From Alphaproteobacteria bacterium (GTDB lineage: Bacteria; Pseudomonadota; Alphaproteobacteria; Rhizobiales; Xanthobacteraceae): a DNA stretch of 44,424 nucleotides. Of this stretch, positions 8,040 to 16,380 are shown one piece after another. The position numbers and the translations under genes are program-made. Numbering within the stretch: the first letter of the stretch is position 1; every line of letters starts with the position of its first letter. The notes under the pieces are model-generated. The model had not been told where the DNA came from and ran no database searches. It worked only from the letters and a program-made list of their open reading frames with translations. The DNA is taken from assembly GCA_005884765.1 (NCBI GenBank), contig VAZV01000219.1, forward strand, positions 1 to 44,424. Direction: 5' to 3'.

Positions 8040-9089
8040 ATGCGGATACTCATTGCAACTGATGCCTGGCATCCGCAGGTCAACGGCGTCGTTCGCACGT
8101 TGACCTCGCTCGCCCGCGCCGCTTCGGCGCTCGGGGCCGAGCTCGAATTCCTGACGCCGGACGGCTTTCCATCGATCGAGGTCCCGACCTATCCGGGCTT
8201 GCGCATCGCGCTGCCGAACCGGCGCGAGATCGAACGAAGGATCGAGGCGGCCGCACCGGAAGCCATTCATATCGCCACCGAGGGCCCGATCGGCTGGTGG
8301 GTACGGGCCTATTGCCTGCGCCGCAGGCTCGCCTTCACGACCTCCTATACGACGCGCTTTCCGGAATATGTTTCGGTGCGGACCGGCCTTCCGCTAAGTC
8401 TCGGCTATGCCGTGCTGCGGCGCTTTCACGACGCTTCCGCCGCCATCATGGTTGCAACGGCCTCGCTGCGCCAGGAACTTGGTGCACGCGGCTTCAAGAA
8501 GCTCGGTTTCTGGACCCGCGGCGTCGATACCGAGCTGTTCAATCCGGATTCGCCCGCCAGGCTCGATCTGCCGCGGCCGATCTTCATGACCATGGGCCGT
8601 GTCGCGGTTGAAAAGAATCTCGAAGCATTCCTCTCGCTCGACCTCCCTGGCTCGAAAGTCGTGATTGGCGATGGACCGCAAAAGGCGTCGCTCGCGCGCA
8701 AATATCCCGACGTCGCATTTCTCGGCGAAAAGAAGGGCCAGGATCTGACCTCGCATCTGGCGGCGGCGGACGTCTTCGTGTTTCCTTCTCTCACCGACAC
8801 CTTTGGTGTCGTGCAGCTCGAAGCACTGGCCTGCGGCACACCGGTCGCAGCCTTTCCGGTCACCGGTCCAAAGGACGTGATTGCCGATCATCCGATCGGC
8901 GCGCTGGACGCGGATCTGCGCAACGCCTGCCTTCGCGCCGTCGACATGTCACGCCAGGCCTGTCGGAATTTCGCGCTCGAACGTTCCTGGGAAAACAGCG
9001 CGCGACAGTTCATCGGCAATCTGACGGCGTTGCAGCCGAGCCGTTCGCTGCGGGCGATGCCGCGCCTGGCCGGCCAGAGGGCCGCGTAA
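8040..9089 (+). CDS. GT4-family glycosyltransferase
   Basis: 349 residues with the two Rossmann domains of GT-B enzymes. The N-terminal motif MRILIATDAWHPQVNGVVRT is typical of the GDP-mannose-dependent alpha-mannosyltransferase/MgtA-like group within GT4. The C-terminal donor-binding site is recognisable at GRVAVEKNLEAFL and the EX7E region VFPSLTDTFGVVQLEALACG. Acceptor and sugar are not determined by sequence. The methyltransferase PmtA starts 39 bp downstream on the same strand, which points to a membrane-lipid acceptor; a polysaccharide role is the alternative. A CAGG box lies 9-12 bp before the ATG. Confidence 0.88.
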   Translation: MRILIATDAWHPQVNGVVRTLTSLARAASALGAELEFLTPDGFPSIEVPTYPGLRIALPNRREIERRIEAAAPEAIHIATEGPIGWWVRAYCLRRRLAFTTSYTTRFPEYVSVRTGLPLSLGYAVLRRFHDASAAIMVATASLRQELGARGFKKLGFWTRGVDTELFNPDSPARLDLPRPIFMTMGRVAVEKNLEAFLSLDLPGSKVVIGDGPQKASLARKYPDVAFLGEKKGQDLTSHLAAADVFVFPSLTDTFGVVQLEALACGTPVAAFPVTGPKDVIADHPIGALDADLRNACLRAVDMSRQACRNFALERSWENSARQFIGNLTALQPSRSLRAMPRLAGQRAA

Positions 9090-9128
9090 AAAGCTAATTT
9101 GGGCTACAACAAACCAATGAGAGTGACG

Positions 9129-9818
9129 ATGGCCGAAACCATGAAACTTGACGACGCAAGCGAGTTGGACTTCGACCGAGCCACGGTCGAACACGCCTAC
9201 GACCGCTGGGCCCCGATCTACGACCTCGTGTTCGGCGGCGTATTCAGCAAGGGCCGGCGGGCAGCCATTGCCGCCACCAATAGGATCGGCGGCCGCGTGC
9301 TCGAAGTCGGTGTCGGCACCGGCATTTCGCTGCCGCAGTACGCGCCGCACGTCCGCATTTTCGGTACCGACATCTCCGAGGCGATGCTCGAAAAGGCAAA
9401 GCGACGGGTCAGCGAATTCCATCTGAAGAATGTCGAGGGGCTCGCCGTAATGGATGCGGAGAAACTCGAGTTTCCCGACGACTCATTCGACGTCGTGATG
9501 GCGCAATATGTCGTGACCGCGGTGCCGAACCCGGAAGCGGCCCTCGATGAATTCGCGCGCGTGTTGCGGGTAGGCGGCGAGCTGATCATCCTGACGCGCG
9601 TCAGCGCCGACGCCGGGATGCGCCGCTTCATCGAGCAGCGCCTGCAGCCGGTGGTGCGTCCGCTCGGTTTTCGCACCGCCGAATTCGCATGGTCGCGCTA
9701 TGCGCGATGGCTACAAGGCAGGCGCGGGATGGAATTGGTGGAGCGCCGCCTTGTGCCGCCGCTCGGCCACTTCTCGTTGGTCCGTATCCGCAAAGCTGAA
9801 ATGGCGGCTGCTGCGTAA
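9129..9818 (+). CDS. pmtA: Phosphatidylethanolamine N-methyltransferase, Sinorhizobium type
   Basis: SAM-dependent methyltransferase of about 229 residues expected to convert phosphatidylethanolamine stepwise towards phosphatidylcholine on the cytoplasmic face of the membrane. The opening VEHAYDRWAPIYDLVFGGVF is characteristic of rhizobial PmtA. The SAM-binding glycine loop is RVLEVGVGTGISLP (about residues 57-69), followed by acidic D in FGTDISEAML. ATGs at 9117 and 9129 and a TTG at 9099 are possible; 9129 is taken for distance to the conserved region. It probably forms an operon with the glycosyltransferase. A different small-molecule methyltransferase cannot be excluded. Confidence 0.82.
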   Translation: MAETMKLDDASELDFDRATVEHAYDRWAPIYDLVFGGVFSKGRRAAIAATNRIGGRVLEVGVGTGISLPQYAPHVRIFGTDISEAMLEKAKRRVSEFHLKNVEGLAVMDAEKLEFPDDSFDVVMAQYVVTAVPNPEAALDEFARVLRVGGELIILTRVSADAGMRRFIEQRLQPVVRPLGFRTAEFAWSRYARWLQGRRGMELVERRLVPPLGHFSLVRIRKAEMAAAA

Positions 9819-9877
9819 TTCGGTTAGCCCCGCTTGCACGGCCGTGTGTGTCATCGCGACACGTCATATGACATTTT

Positions 9878-9891
9878 GATGATGTCACATG
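9878..9891 (+). promoter_or_regulatory. Motif GATGATGTCACATG upstream of the Mpo1-like gene
   Basis: Twelve of 14 bases equal the motif at 7965-7978; the start codon is 49 bp further on. A perfect 10-bp palindrome GTCATATGAC lies just upstream at 9863-9872. Together they suggest an operator region. Confidence 0.4.
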
Positions 9892-9939
9892 CCGTACATC
9901 GAATCGCTGTAAACCTACTCAACCTGATTGGGGGAGATA

Positions 9940-10572
9940 ATGATCAAGAACTTCCTGGAGCAACTGCGCGTCCAACGCTGGGACGATCATCGCTATTATC
10001 ATCACAGCCGGATCAACCAGAGCCTGCACTTCGTTTCCGCCGTCAGTTTCCTGATCGGCTATGTGATGATCTTTTTCGATCCGGTCGCCTCCGCGCTGAT
10101 CGGCTGGCTGGTCTCGATGACCTCACGTCAGGCCGGCCATTTCTTCTTCGAGCCCAGGGGCTACGATCACCTCAACCAGGCGACCCATGAGCACAAGGAA
10201 GAGATCAAGGTCGGTTACAATTTGCAGCGCAAGGTCGTGCTGATGACGATCTGGGCGGCCTCGCCAGTGGTGTTGTACTTTGATCCCACCTTGTTCGGCC
10301 TCTTCACGCCCTGGGCTTCGCCGGCCGATTTCATGCGGCAGGTCGCCAAGATCTGGCTGGCGGTCGGGATCGGCGGCTTGTTGTTTCGGACGATCCACCT
10401 GTTCTTCATCCGCGACGTCGAGACCGGTCTCGTCTGGATGACCAAGATCCTCACCGATCCGTTCAACGACTTCAAACTCTATCACCGGGCGCCGCTGTTC
10501 CTCTTGAAGGGCGAACTGATCGATCCGGGCCTCGACCTCATCGAGCACGGACTCGAAGAGAAGCACGCCTGA
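9940..10572 (+). CDS. Mpo1/DUF962-like membrane protein
   Basis: 210 residues with several membrane segments (SLHFVSAVSFLIGYVMIFF, ASALIGWLVSM, VVLMTIWAASPVVLYF, IWLAVGIGGLLFRTIHLFFI). Two histidine motifs, RYYHHSRINQSLH near residue 22 and RQAGHFFFEPRGYD near residue 63, match the pattern of the Mpo1 (DUF962) family, whose yeast member is an iron-dependent dioxygenase that shortens 2-hydroxy fatty acids. The match is by eye and the protein is longer than typical members, so the enzyme activity is a hypothesis. The ATG at 9940 follows GGGGGAG. It stands between lipid genes and has its own upstream motif. Confidence 0.55.
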   Translation: MIKNFLEQLRVQRWDDHRYYHHSRINQSLHFVSAVSFLIGYVMIFFDPVASALIGWLVSMTSRQAGHFFFEPRGYDHLNQATHEHKEEIKVGYNLQRKVVLMTIWAASPVVLYFDPTLFGLFTPWASPADFMRQVAKIWLAVGIGGLLFRTIHLFFIRDVETGLVWMTKILTDPFNDFKLYHRAPLFLLKGELIDPGLDLIEHGLEEKHA

Positions 10573-10598
10573 GCGCCCGATCGGTGTATCCGGTTTTC

Positions 10599-10687
10599 AT
10601 CATGCCCGGGCTTGTCCCGGGCATCCACGTCTTATGGGGGTCGCGGCTGGAAAAACGTGGATGGCCGGGACAAGCCCGGCCATGACG
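10599..10687. repeat. Long fold-back repeat between convergent genes
   Basis: Arms of about 33 bp with few mismatches: CATGCCCGGGCTTGTCCCGG plus GCATCCACGT on the left, and ACGTGGATGGCCGGGACAAG plus CCCGGCCATGACG on the right. It sits exactly between the 3' ends at 10572 (plus) and 10706 (minus) and may act as a bidirectional terminator. This type of element is, from memory, very frequent in Bradyrhizobium. Confidence 0.75.
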
Positions 10688-10705
10688 CGGAAAGCGCGAC
10701 CATCC

Positions 10706-12370
10706 TCAGTGCGAGAATCGGCTCGCAATCATTTCGCGCAGGATCTTGCGACGGATGGCTTTGTTGGTGAGGGCGCCATCGTGCCACCACCAGCCATCCT
10801 CTTTCATCTTCGCTGCGGCCGCCACAAAGCGATCGGCCACTTCGGCGAAATCCGCGTCGGTATAATTCAGGCTGAAGATCAGGCGGCCGGTCCCGACCCA
10901 GCTCAGCGCGAGCCCTTCGGCCCGCAGATAGTATTGCAGCATCCAATTATAGCGGGACGGTGTGGTGTAATGGACCATCCAGATCGAAGACAGGTTGGAG
11001 AGGCGGACCGGCAGCTCTTGCGCGGTAAGCCGCGCATTCAATTGCGCCGCGCGTCCGTTCCAGGTCTCATCCAGCCCATTATAGACCGCGCGGAAATTGG
11101 GACTGGCGAGCCGGCTCAAGAATTCGTCCATCGCCGTCATGACATAGGGATGCGAGTTGAAGGTGCCGCGCGCGAAGCAGACGTCGGCGGGCCGATCGTC
11201 GCGGAAGCGGCGCATCAATTCCTTCCGCCCGCACACGACGCCGACCGGCAGGCCGCCGGCGAGGCTCTTGCCGTACGTCACCATGTCGGCGCGCACGCCG
11301 AAATATTCCTGCGCGCCGCCGTGCGCGAGGCGGAAGCCGACAAAGACCTCGTCGAAGATCAGCACGATGCCGCGCTGGTCGCAGACCTGTCGCAGCGCCT
11401 TGAGCCACGCGCCATAGGCGGCGCGATCGAAGTTGGCGGATCGGGAACTGTCGACCAGGGCGGAATCGCCGGGCGCATTGGCGTTGGGGTGCAGCGCCTG
11501 CAGCGGATTGACCAGCACGCAGGCGATATCGCGCCGCGTCCGCAACACGTGCAGCGTCCGTTCCGACATGTCGGCGAGCGTATAGGTCTCGTGCGGCGAG
11601 ACCGGATTGCCGACGCCGGGCTGCACGTCGCCCCACCAGCCGTGATAGCTGCCTGCGAAACGCACCAGATGCGTGCGGCGGGTATGATAGCGCGCGAGCC
11701 GCACCGCCTGCATCACCGCTTCGGTGCCCGACATGTGGAACGAGATCTCGTCCAGTCCGGAAATCTCGCACAGCCGCTTCACATTGTCGGCGACAACAGG
11801 GTGGTAGGTTCCGAGCACCGGGCCGAGCGCATGGGCGCGCTTCTCTCCCTCCGCGATGCACTCCTTGTAGAAGTCGTTGCCGAAGATGTTGACGCCGTAC
11901 GAGCCGGTCAGGTCGTAGAATACATTGCCGTCGACGTCGGTGACGGTGACGCCGGCCGACGACTGCATGAAGGCGCCGCTACCAAGGTGCTCGCGCACCA
12001 GCCGGCTGTACTGGAACGGCACCCGGTAGGTTTCGGTGAATTGCAGGTCGGAGATTCGCGTCCTGGCTTCCGACGCCATCTGCCGGCCCTGGGCGTAACG
12101 TTCCTGGTAAAGCCGCGCCAGGTGGAAGAAGCCGTCCCGGCGCTTGGTCGCCACCGTCGCCGGCGCGCCGTCGGAACAGAAGAAGTCGTTGATGTCGAAT
12201 TCGTAGAACGGGACCAGGCGCGCGACCATGCGCGACATCTTGGAATGTCCGCTCAGCGAGCGATGCTTGGCCCGCGACAGCGCCAGCCGCGCCTTGACTT
12301 TCGGGAACACTGCCGCGGCGCCTGCGACCGCGGCGGTGGACAAATAGAGAATCGGAAGGGGCGAATCCAT
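10706..12370 (-). CDS. Membrane-anchored class-III aminotransferase (glutamate-1-semialdehyde aminomutase-like)
   Basis: PLP enzyme of about 554 residues. A hydrophobic N-terminus (residues 5-24, LPILYLSTAAVAGAAAVFPK) and a basic, non-catalytic stretch of roughly 100 residues precede the fold-type I domain. The domain shows SGTEA (214-218, phosphate binding), SYHGWWG (241-247), IFDEV with D340, and the Schiff-base lysine K368 in TYGKSLAGG. Ordinary glutamate-1-semialdehyde aminomutases are about 430 residues and soluble, so the anchor is unusual and the haem pathway is not the obvious role. Substrate unknown. It is head-to-head with phosphatidylserine decarboxylase, with start codons at the same position; an earlier ATG at 12406 is possible. 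Confidence 0.8.
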   Translation of the reverse strand: MDSPLPILYLSTAAVAGAAAVFPKVKARLALSRAKHRSLSGHSKMSRMVARLVPFYEFDINDFFCSDGAPATVATKRRDGFFHLARLYQERYAQGRQMASEARTRISDLQFTETYRVPFQYSRLVREHLGSGAFMQSSAGVTVTDVDGNVFYDLTGSYGVNIFGNDFYKECIAEGEKRAHALGPVLGTYHPVVADNVKRLCEISGLDEISFHMSGTEAVMQAVRLARYHTRRTHLVRFAGSYHGWWGDVQPGVGNPVSPHETYTLADMSERTLHVLRTRRDIACVLVNPLQALHPNANAPGDSALVDSSRSANFDRAAYGAWLKALRQVCDQRGIVLIFDEVFVGFRLAHGGAQEYFGVRADMVTYGKSLAGGLPVGVVCGRKELMRRFRDDRPADVCFARGTFNSHPYVMTAMDEFLSRLASPNFRAVYNGLDETWNGRAAQLNARLTAQELPVRLSNLSSIWMVHYTTPSRYNWMLQYYLRAEGLALSWVGTGRLIFSLNYTDADFAEVADRFVAAAAKMKEDGWWWHDGALTNKAIRRKILREMIASRFSH

Positions 12371-13277
12371 GCCACCAGCGCTAACCAGAGCTGCTGACAG
12401 ATTCATGACAATCAAGGGCCTGATCTCCGCGCTGACCGAGCAGGAGGACCTCAATTTTCTGTTGACCAACCGGATCCCGCGGGCGGCGGTAACGCGCTTC
12501 ATGGGCTGGTTCAGCAAGATCGAAAATTCGCTTGTCCGGGACTTGTCGATCGCCTGCTGGCGGCTGTTTTCCGAGCTCGATTTATCGGAAGCCAAAAAGA
12601 GCGAGTTCAAGAGCCTGCACGACTGCTTCACGCGCGAGCTCCGCCCCGGCCTGCGGCCACCCGATGCCGACCCCCAGGTCGTGGTCAGCCCTTCCGACGG
12701 CATCATCGGCGCGCACGGCACGATCCGCGATGGCGAACTCTATCAGATCAAGGGCGCGCCCTATTCGCTGCTCGACCTGCTCGGCGATGGCGCGCTGGTG
12801 GAGCAACATAAGAACGGCCGCTTCATCACGCTGCGGCTGACTTCAAGCATGTATCACCGCTTTCACGCCCCGTATGACGGCCGGATCAGCCGCGTCAGCT
12901 TCATCCACGGCGACGTCTGGAACGTCAATCCGATCGCCCTCAAGCGGGTCGAGCGGCTGTTCTGCAAGAACGAGCGGGCGGTGCTGCAGACGCGGCTCTC
13001 GACCGGCGAGGCGCTGACCCTGGTGCCGGTGGCGGCCATTTTGGTGGCCAGCATCCGGCTGCATTTCCTTGATGTTGCCCTCAATGCGCAGACCAAAGGG
13101 CCGGTCGACATTGCTTGCGACGTCAGCGTCCGCAAGGGCGACGAGCTCGGCTGGTTCGAGCATGGATCGACCATCATCGTGCTCGCGCCGGATCATTTCG
13201 AATTCTGCGACGGCGTGAGCGAAGGGGTGCGGATCCGCGCCGGCCAGCCGCTGCTGCGAAAGCCGGCGACCGAGTAA
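12369..13277 (+). CDS. psd: Phosphatidylserine decarboxylase
   Basis: Pyruvoyl-dependent enzyme that makes phosphatidylethanolamine from phosphatidylserine at the inner membrane; 302 residues. Conserved segments are VVSPSDGIIGAHG, the substrate/maturation motif MYHRFHAPYDGRI and the self-cleavage motif FEHGSTIIVL, where GS marks the site that produces the beta subunit and the pyruvoyl serine. The usual LGST is HGST here. ATG 12369 has GGAAGGGG at good spacing and is taken; conserved sequence begins at MTIKGLI, so ATG 12405 is a real alternative. The product is the substrate of PmtA, encoded 2.5 kb upstream. Confidence 0.88.
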   Translation: MPPALTRAADRFMTIKGLISALTEQEDLNFLLTNRIPRAAVTRFMGWFSKIENSLVRDLSIACWRLFSELDLSEAKKSEFKSLHDCFTRELRPGLRPPDADPQVVVSPSDGIIGAHGTIRDGELYQIKGAPYSLLDLLGDGALVEQHKNGRFITLRLTSSMYHRFHAPYDGRISRVSFIHGDVWNVNPIALKRVERLFCKNERAVLQTRLSTGEALTLVPVAAILVASIRLHFLDVALNAQTKGPVDIACDVSVRKGDELGWFEHGSTIIVLAPDHFEFCDGVSEGVRIRAGQPLLRKPATE

Positions 13278-13357
13278 TCTCGATTTCCGACGCGTGCCCC
13301 CTTATATAGTTCGCGGATCGACATGCGTTTCGAATTGAACATACGGGATTTCTTAAG

Positions 13358-14083
13358 ATGGCGCGTACGCCGGTTGTGGCGGCGGGAGGCATCGTACTGA
13401 AGACGGTGAAGACGCCGCTGATCGCGGTGGTGCGCCTGCGCAAGCGCAATGAATGGGTTTTGCCCAAGGGCAAGCTGGATGCCGGCGAGACACCCCGCGA
13501 TGCCGCCGAGCGCGAGGTGCTGGAAGAAACCGGACATGATGTGTCCGTGCACGAGTTTTTGGGAACGCTGATCCACGAGACCCGCGGAAGATCCCGGATC
13601 GTCCACTACTGGCGCATGGAGGCCGGCGGTGAGCAGATTCGTGAACCCATGCCGGACATCAAATCCGTCGATTGGCTGCCGCTTGACGATGCGATGGGGC
13701 GGCTGTCGCGCGAACACGAGCGTGCGTTTCTTGAAACGGTAGGCCCGATCGCGCTGCAAGCGGCTGTTCTTGCCGGGAAGACGCGGCGAAGCCGGGCCAA
13801 GCAGGGCGCGCCCGAGAGGCGCAAGGTCCGCCGGCCCCTCGCGCCGATACCCTCGATCGACGAAGCTGTGCAGGCTCCGCTGCAAGCCGCTCCTGAGCCT
13901 GCGATGGAGCAGGGGACGCATGCGCCAGTTGCCGGTGAAGTCGTCGAGATCGACGCATCGGCCTGCTCCGACAATTCCGAGATCGCGGTGTTTGCGCCAA
14001 CGGTTGAGCCCGAGGCGGCGCCAACCGCCCGAGCTAGAAACCTGCTTCAGCGGATGCGCGATTGGTTGCGCCGCGCGGCGTAA
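13358..14083 (+). CDS. Nudix hydrolase with a C-terminal extension
   Basis: 241 residues. The Nudix box is complete: GKLDAGETPRDAAEREVLEE followed by TGHD (residues 38-61), fitting GX5EX7REUXEEXGU. The N-terminal VVAAGGIVLKTVKTPLIAVV and WVLPKGK are typical of MutT/diadenosine-polyphosphate hydrolase relatives. After about residue 150 comes a low-complexity, Ala/Pro/Glu-rich tail of roughly 80 residues ending in an amphipathic basic helix (NLLQRMRDWLRRAA), which could bind membrane or a partner. The nucleotide substrate cannot be assigned. Confidence 0.88.
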   Translation: MARTPVVAAGGIVLKTVKTPLIAVVRLRKRNEWVLPKGKLDAGETPRDAAEREVLEETGHDVSVHEFLGTLIHETRGRSRIVHYWRMEAGGEQIREPMPDIKSVDWLPLDDAMGRLSREHERAFLETVGPIALQAAVLAGKTRRSRAKQGAPERRKVRRPLAPIPSIDEAVQAPLQAAPEPAMEQGTHAPVAGEVVEIDASACSDNSEIAVFAPTVEPEAAPTARARNLLQRMRDWLRRAA

Positions 14084-14095
14084 GTTGACGCGCCG

Positions 14096-15319
14096 CTATC
14101 GCTTTTCCTTCTTGCCCTTTGGCGGTGCGGGCCGGCGCAGCGCAGGCCTGTTCTGCAATCCGGGCTGCTGCAGTCCAGGTCGCCTCTCGCCGGGCACGCC
14201 CTGTTGGACGCCGCCTTGCCTCGGCTGCACGCCGGGTTGGCCGGGCCCACCTTGTTGCGGATTCTGGCCAGGCCGCGGCGGCTGGCCTGGCTGCTGCGGA
14301 CCGCCCGGATGCTGCTCTAGTCCTTGCCGATTAGGCGCGGCGGGTTGCTTCGGTGAGCCAGGTTGCTTCGGCGCGCCGGGCTGCTGCAGGCCGGGGCGGT
14401 TTTGTCCCGGCAATCCGTTCTGCCGCGGCAAGCCGGGCTGACGCGGCTGGTTGCCGCGGTCGTTCAGGCCGGGATTGGCGCGGCGGAAGGCGCGTTGCTC
14501 GGTGACGATCTGTCGGCCGATGCCTTGCGTGGCGTGGACCTGCCGCACAAAGCCCTGGTCGCGCTGCGCCTCTCGCGGCGAGATCGTCAGCGGCACCGCG
14601 GCAAAGCGCGCGCCGGCGCTGCCCGGCCGGATCGCAAAACCGCTCGCACCTTGGGTGAGCGCGCCGAGCCGCAGGCCGGCACGGTCGTTGACCTCGATGC
14701 GGCCGACTCTGCCGTCCGCATCCGGATAGAGCTTGATGTTGACGTTGTTGGCGCTGGTTGCTGCGGCGCCTTGCGGTACCTCGACAAGGCCGGTGGTGCC
14801 GCGAATGCCGAGCGAGGCGGTCGGCGTCGTGATCGACATGCTGCCGGTCTTGGCGACGGCGGCCGCCACGAACGCCACCGTGCCCTTGGCGATGTCGAAC
14901 ACGGCTGCGTTGTTCTTGCCGCTGTCCTCATAAACGTAATTATCGATCGTGATCTGCGAGTTGGCCCGGAGATTGAATGTCGTTTCATCGTTGAAGGTGA
15001 CGCCGAGCGAGGAACTGGCCGCGGTCTGGACCACGTCGTTGAGATAGATGTCGTCCTTCAGCTTGAGCGCGATCGAATCCTTGTTGCGGATGACGGTCGC
15101 AACACCGGTCAGCGCCGCGACGTTTCCAATCGGTTCGTCGCTGGCGGCTTGCGCGGGCGCCGTCGCGGCGGCAGCCGGCGGCGTTTGCGGCGCGGGCGCC
15201 TGCGTCGGTTGGGTCTGTGCCAGCCGCATCAGGCCACAGGTTTCCTGTGCATGCGCGGCGCTGCCCAACGTGACACAGGTCAGGAGCGAGAGCGCTAACA
15301 AGAGCCTGTGCGATGTCAC
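14096..15319 (-). CDS. Exported FecR-domain protein with Pro/Gln/Gly-rich tail
   Basis: About 407 residues if the GTG at 15319 is the start; this places a clean signal peptide (LLLALSLLTCVTLGSAAHA) at the N-terminus. An ATG at 15409 would add 30 residues. After an Ala/Pro linker the FecR-like domain runs from about residue 65 to 190 (IGNVAALTGVATVIRNKDSI, LKDDIYLNDVVQTAASSSLG, LRANSQITIDNYVYED, TPTASLGIRGTTGLVEV). The last 140 residues are a disordered repeat of PGLQQPG/QPGAPKQPG type ending in KGKKEKR. There is no sigma factor next to it, so it is not a FecI/FecR pair; a periplasmic scaffold role is guessed. It converges on the Nudix gene with 12 bp between. Confidence 0.82.
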   Translation of the reverse strand: MTSHRLLLALSLLTCVTLGSAAHAQETCGLMRLAQTQPTQAPAPQTPPAAAATAPAQAASDEPIGNVAALTGVATVIRNKDSIALKLKDDIYLNDVVQTAASSSLGVTFNDETTFNLRANSQITIDNYVYEDSGKNNAAVFDIAKGTVAFVAAAVAKTGSMSITTPTASLGIRGTTGLVEVPQGAAATSANNVNIKLYPDADGRVGRIEVNDRAGLRLGALTQGASGFAIRPGSAGARFAAVPLTISPREAQRDQGFVRQVHATQGIGRQIVTEQRAFRRANPGLNDRGNQPRQPGLPRQNGLPGQNRPGLQQPGAPKQPGSPKQPAAPNRQGLEQHPGGPQQPGQPPRPGQNPQQGGPGQPGVQPRQGGVQQGVPGERRPGLQQPGLQNRPALRRPAPPKGKKEKR

Positions 15320-15437
15320 GATGGATTTCCGGGCGCGGAGGGGACGGGCAGAGAGAGAGCGAGATGATTTCAGCCTCGCCCGGCTGAATGCCGCATGAAC
15401 GCCTGTCACGCCCGCACAATACGATCAAGCGCCTGAT

Positions 15438-15475
15438 GTCATTCCGGGGCGCACGAAGTGCGAGCCCGGAATGAC
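15438..15475. repeat. Fold-back (REP-like) hairpin
   Basis: Outer stem GTCATTCCGGG/CCCGGAATGAC (11 bp) with inner stem CGCAC-GAA-GTGCG. The same family, in the other orientation, is found between mraY and murD (43877-43952). It lies downstream of the DUF2147 gene and upstream of the FecR gene. Confidence 0.75.
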
Positions 15476-15496
15476 GAGGAATAAGTAGCGCCGCGT

Positions 15497-16201
15497 TTAG
15501 CTGATGCGCTTCCAGGTCTGGCCGCCGCAGAACATGCCGCCAAAGGCGCAACCTTGAACCTTCAGCAGGTTCGTGCTCTTCATCGCGATCGTGGAATCGT
15601 AGTTTCGGCCCGAGTCCGGATCGTGAATCTGGCCGGTCCATTTGCCGTCGGATGGCTTCATATTGATGAGAATCCGCTCGCCGGTCTTCGCGGCGTAACC
15701 GCAGAGGTTCTGGCCGCAAGCCTCGATGCGGACATTGCCTTTGTTCTCTTCGGTGGCCCAAATGCCAAGCGGAGTGGTTGGGGCCGGCGCGACAGCAGGC
15801 GCTGCGGCAACGGGAGCCGGCGGCGGCAGAGATGCCGCGGTGGGAGCGGCGATAGCCGGTGCTACGTCGTTGGCAACAGGTGCTGGTGCGGTCGAAGCCA
15901 TCGTCGTCGCTGGCGCAGGCAGCGGTGCAACCGGCTGCGGCGGGCTCGCCGGCACGACTGCAGCCGTGTTCTGCGCAGGCGGGTTCGAATTGTCGGCAAT
16001 ATCGTTGTCCTCGTTGTTCGACTTGAAGCCGTTGAAGCCGGAAAGGCTAGGCGCCGAAATCTTGAGGCAGGACAGCTCTGCGCAATTCTTTGGCGCCTCG
16101 ATGCGGATCTTGTGTCCGTTGATTTCAAAGGAAAGCGAGTTGCCGGCGTGAGCGGCCGTGCTGGCCATCAGCAACGCGGCGACGATGTAAAGCTTCTTCA
16201 T
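15497..16201 (-). CDS. Exported DUF2147 domain protein (paralogue A)
   Basis: 234 residues. Signal peptide MKKLYIVAALLMASTAAHA. A short N-terminal module NSLSFEINGHKIRIEAPKNC with a second cysteine in ELSC follows, then about 80 residues of Ala/Pro linker, then a DUF2147 domain (LGIWATEENKGNVRIEACGQ, NLCGYAAKTGERILINMKPS, KWTGQIHDPDSGRNYDSTI). DUF2147 is a small periplasmic beta-barrel-like domain of unknown role. The start has GGGAG upstream. A divergent paralogue begins 179 bp away and shares all three parts. Confidence 0.87.
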   Translation of the reverse strand: MKKLYIVAALLMASTAAHAGNSLSFEINGHKIRIEAPKNCAELSCLKISAPSLSGFNGFKSNNEDNDIADNSNPPAQNTAAVVPASPPQPVAPLPAPATTMASTAPAPVANDVAPAIAAPTAASLPPPAPVAAAPAVAPAPTTPLGIWATEENKGNVRIEACGQNLCGYAAKTGERILINMKPSDGKWTGQIHDPDSGRNYDSTIAMKSTNLLKVQGCAFGGMFCGGQTWKRIS

Positions 16202-16380
16202 GGAAGTCTCCCGTGAGCCGTTAAGTGAACTCAGCCTTGACCCTAAGCCCTCCGGATGAGGCCTTCCGCGACCCGCGTCACGAGACGATCGAGGCGGCGC
16301 CGGAAATTGCGGGGTGACTCAGATCACATTCCGATCGAGGGCACGCGTCTAGTTTTCCGCGGGACATTCGGGAGGCTTGG

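Noticed and set aside
10634..12397. 587-codon plus-strand frame
   Set aside because: Antisense shadow of the aminotransferase; high-GC third-position pattern makes long spurious frames, and no domain is seen.
14096..14520. Possible collagen-like or phage-tail protein from the PG-rich repeats
   Set aside because: The repeats are the disordered tail of the FecR-domain protein and lack a Gly-x-y triplet periodicity.
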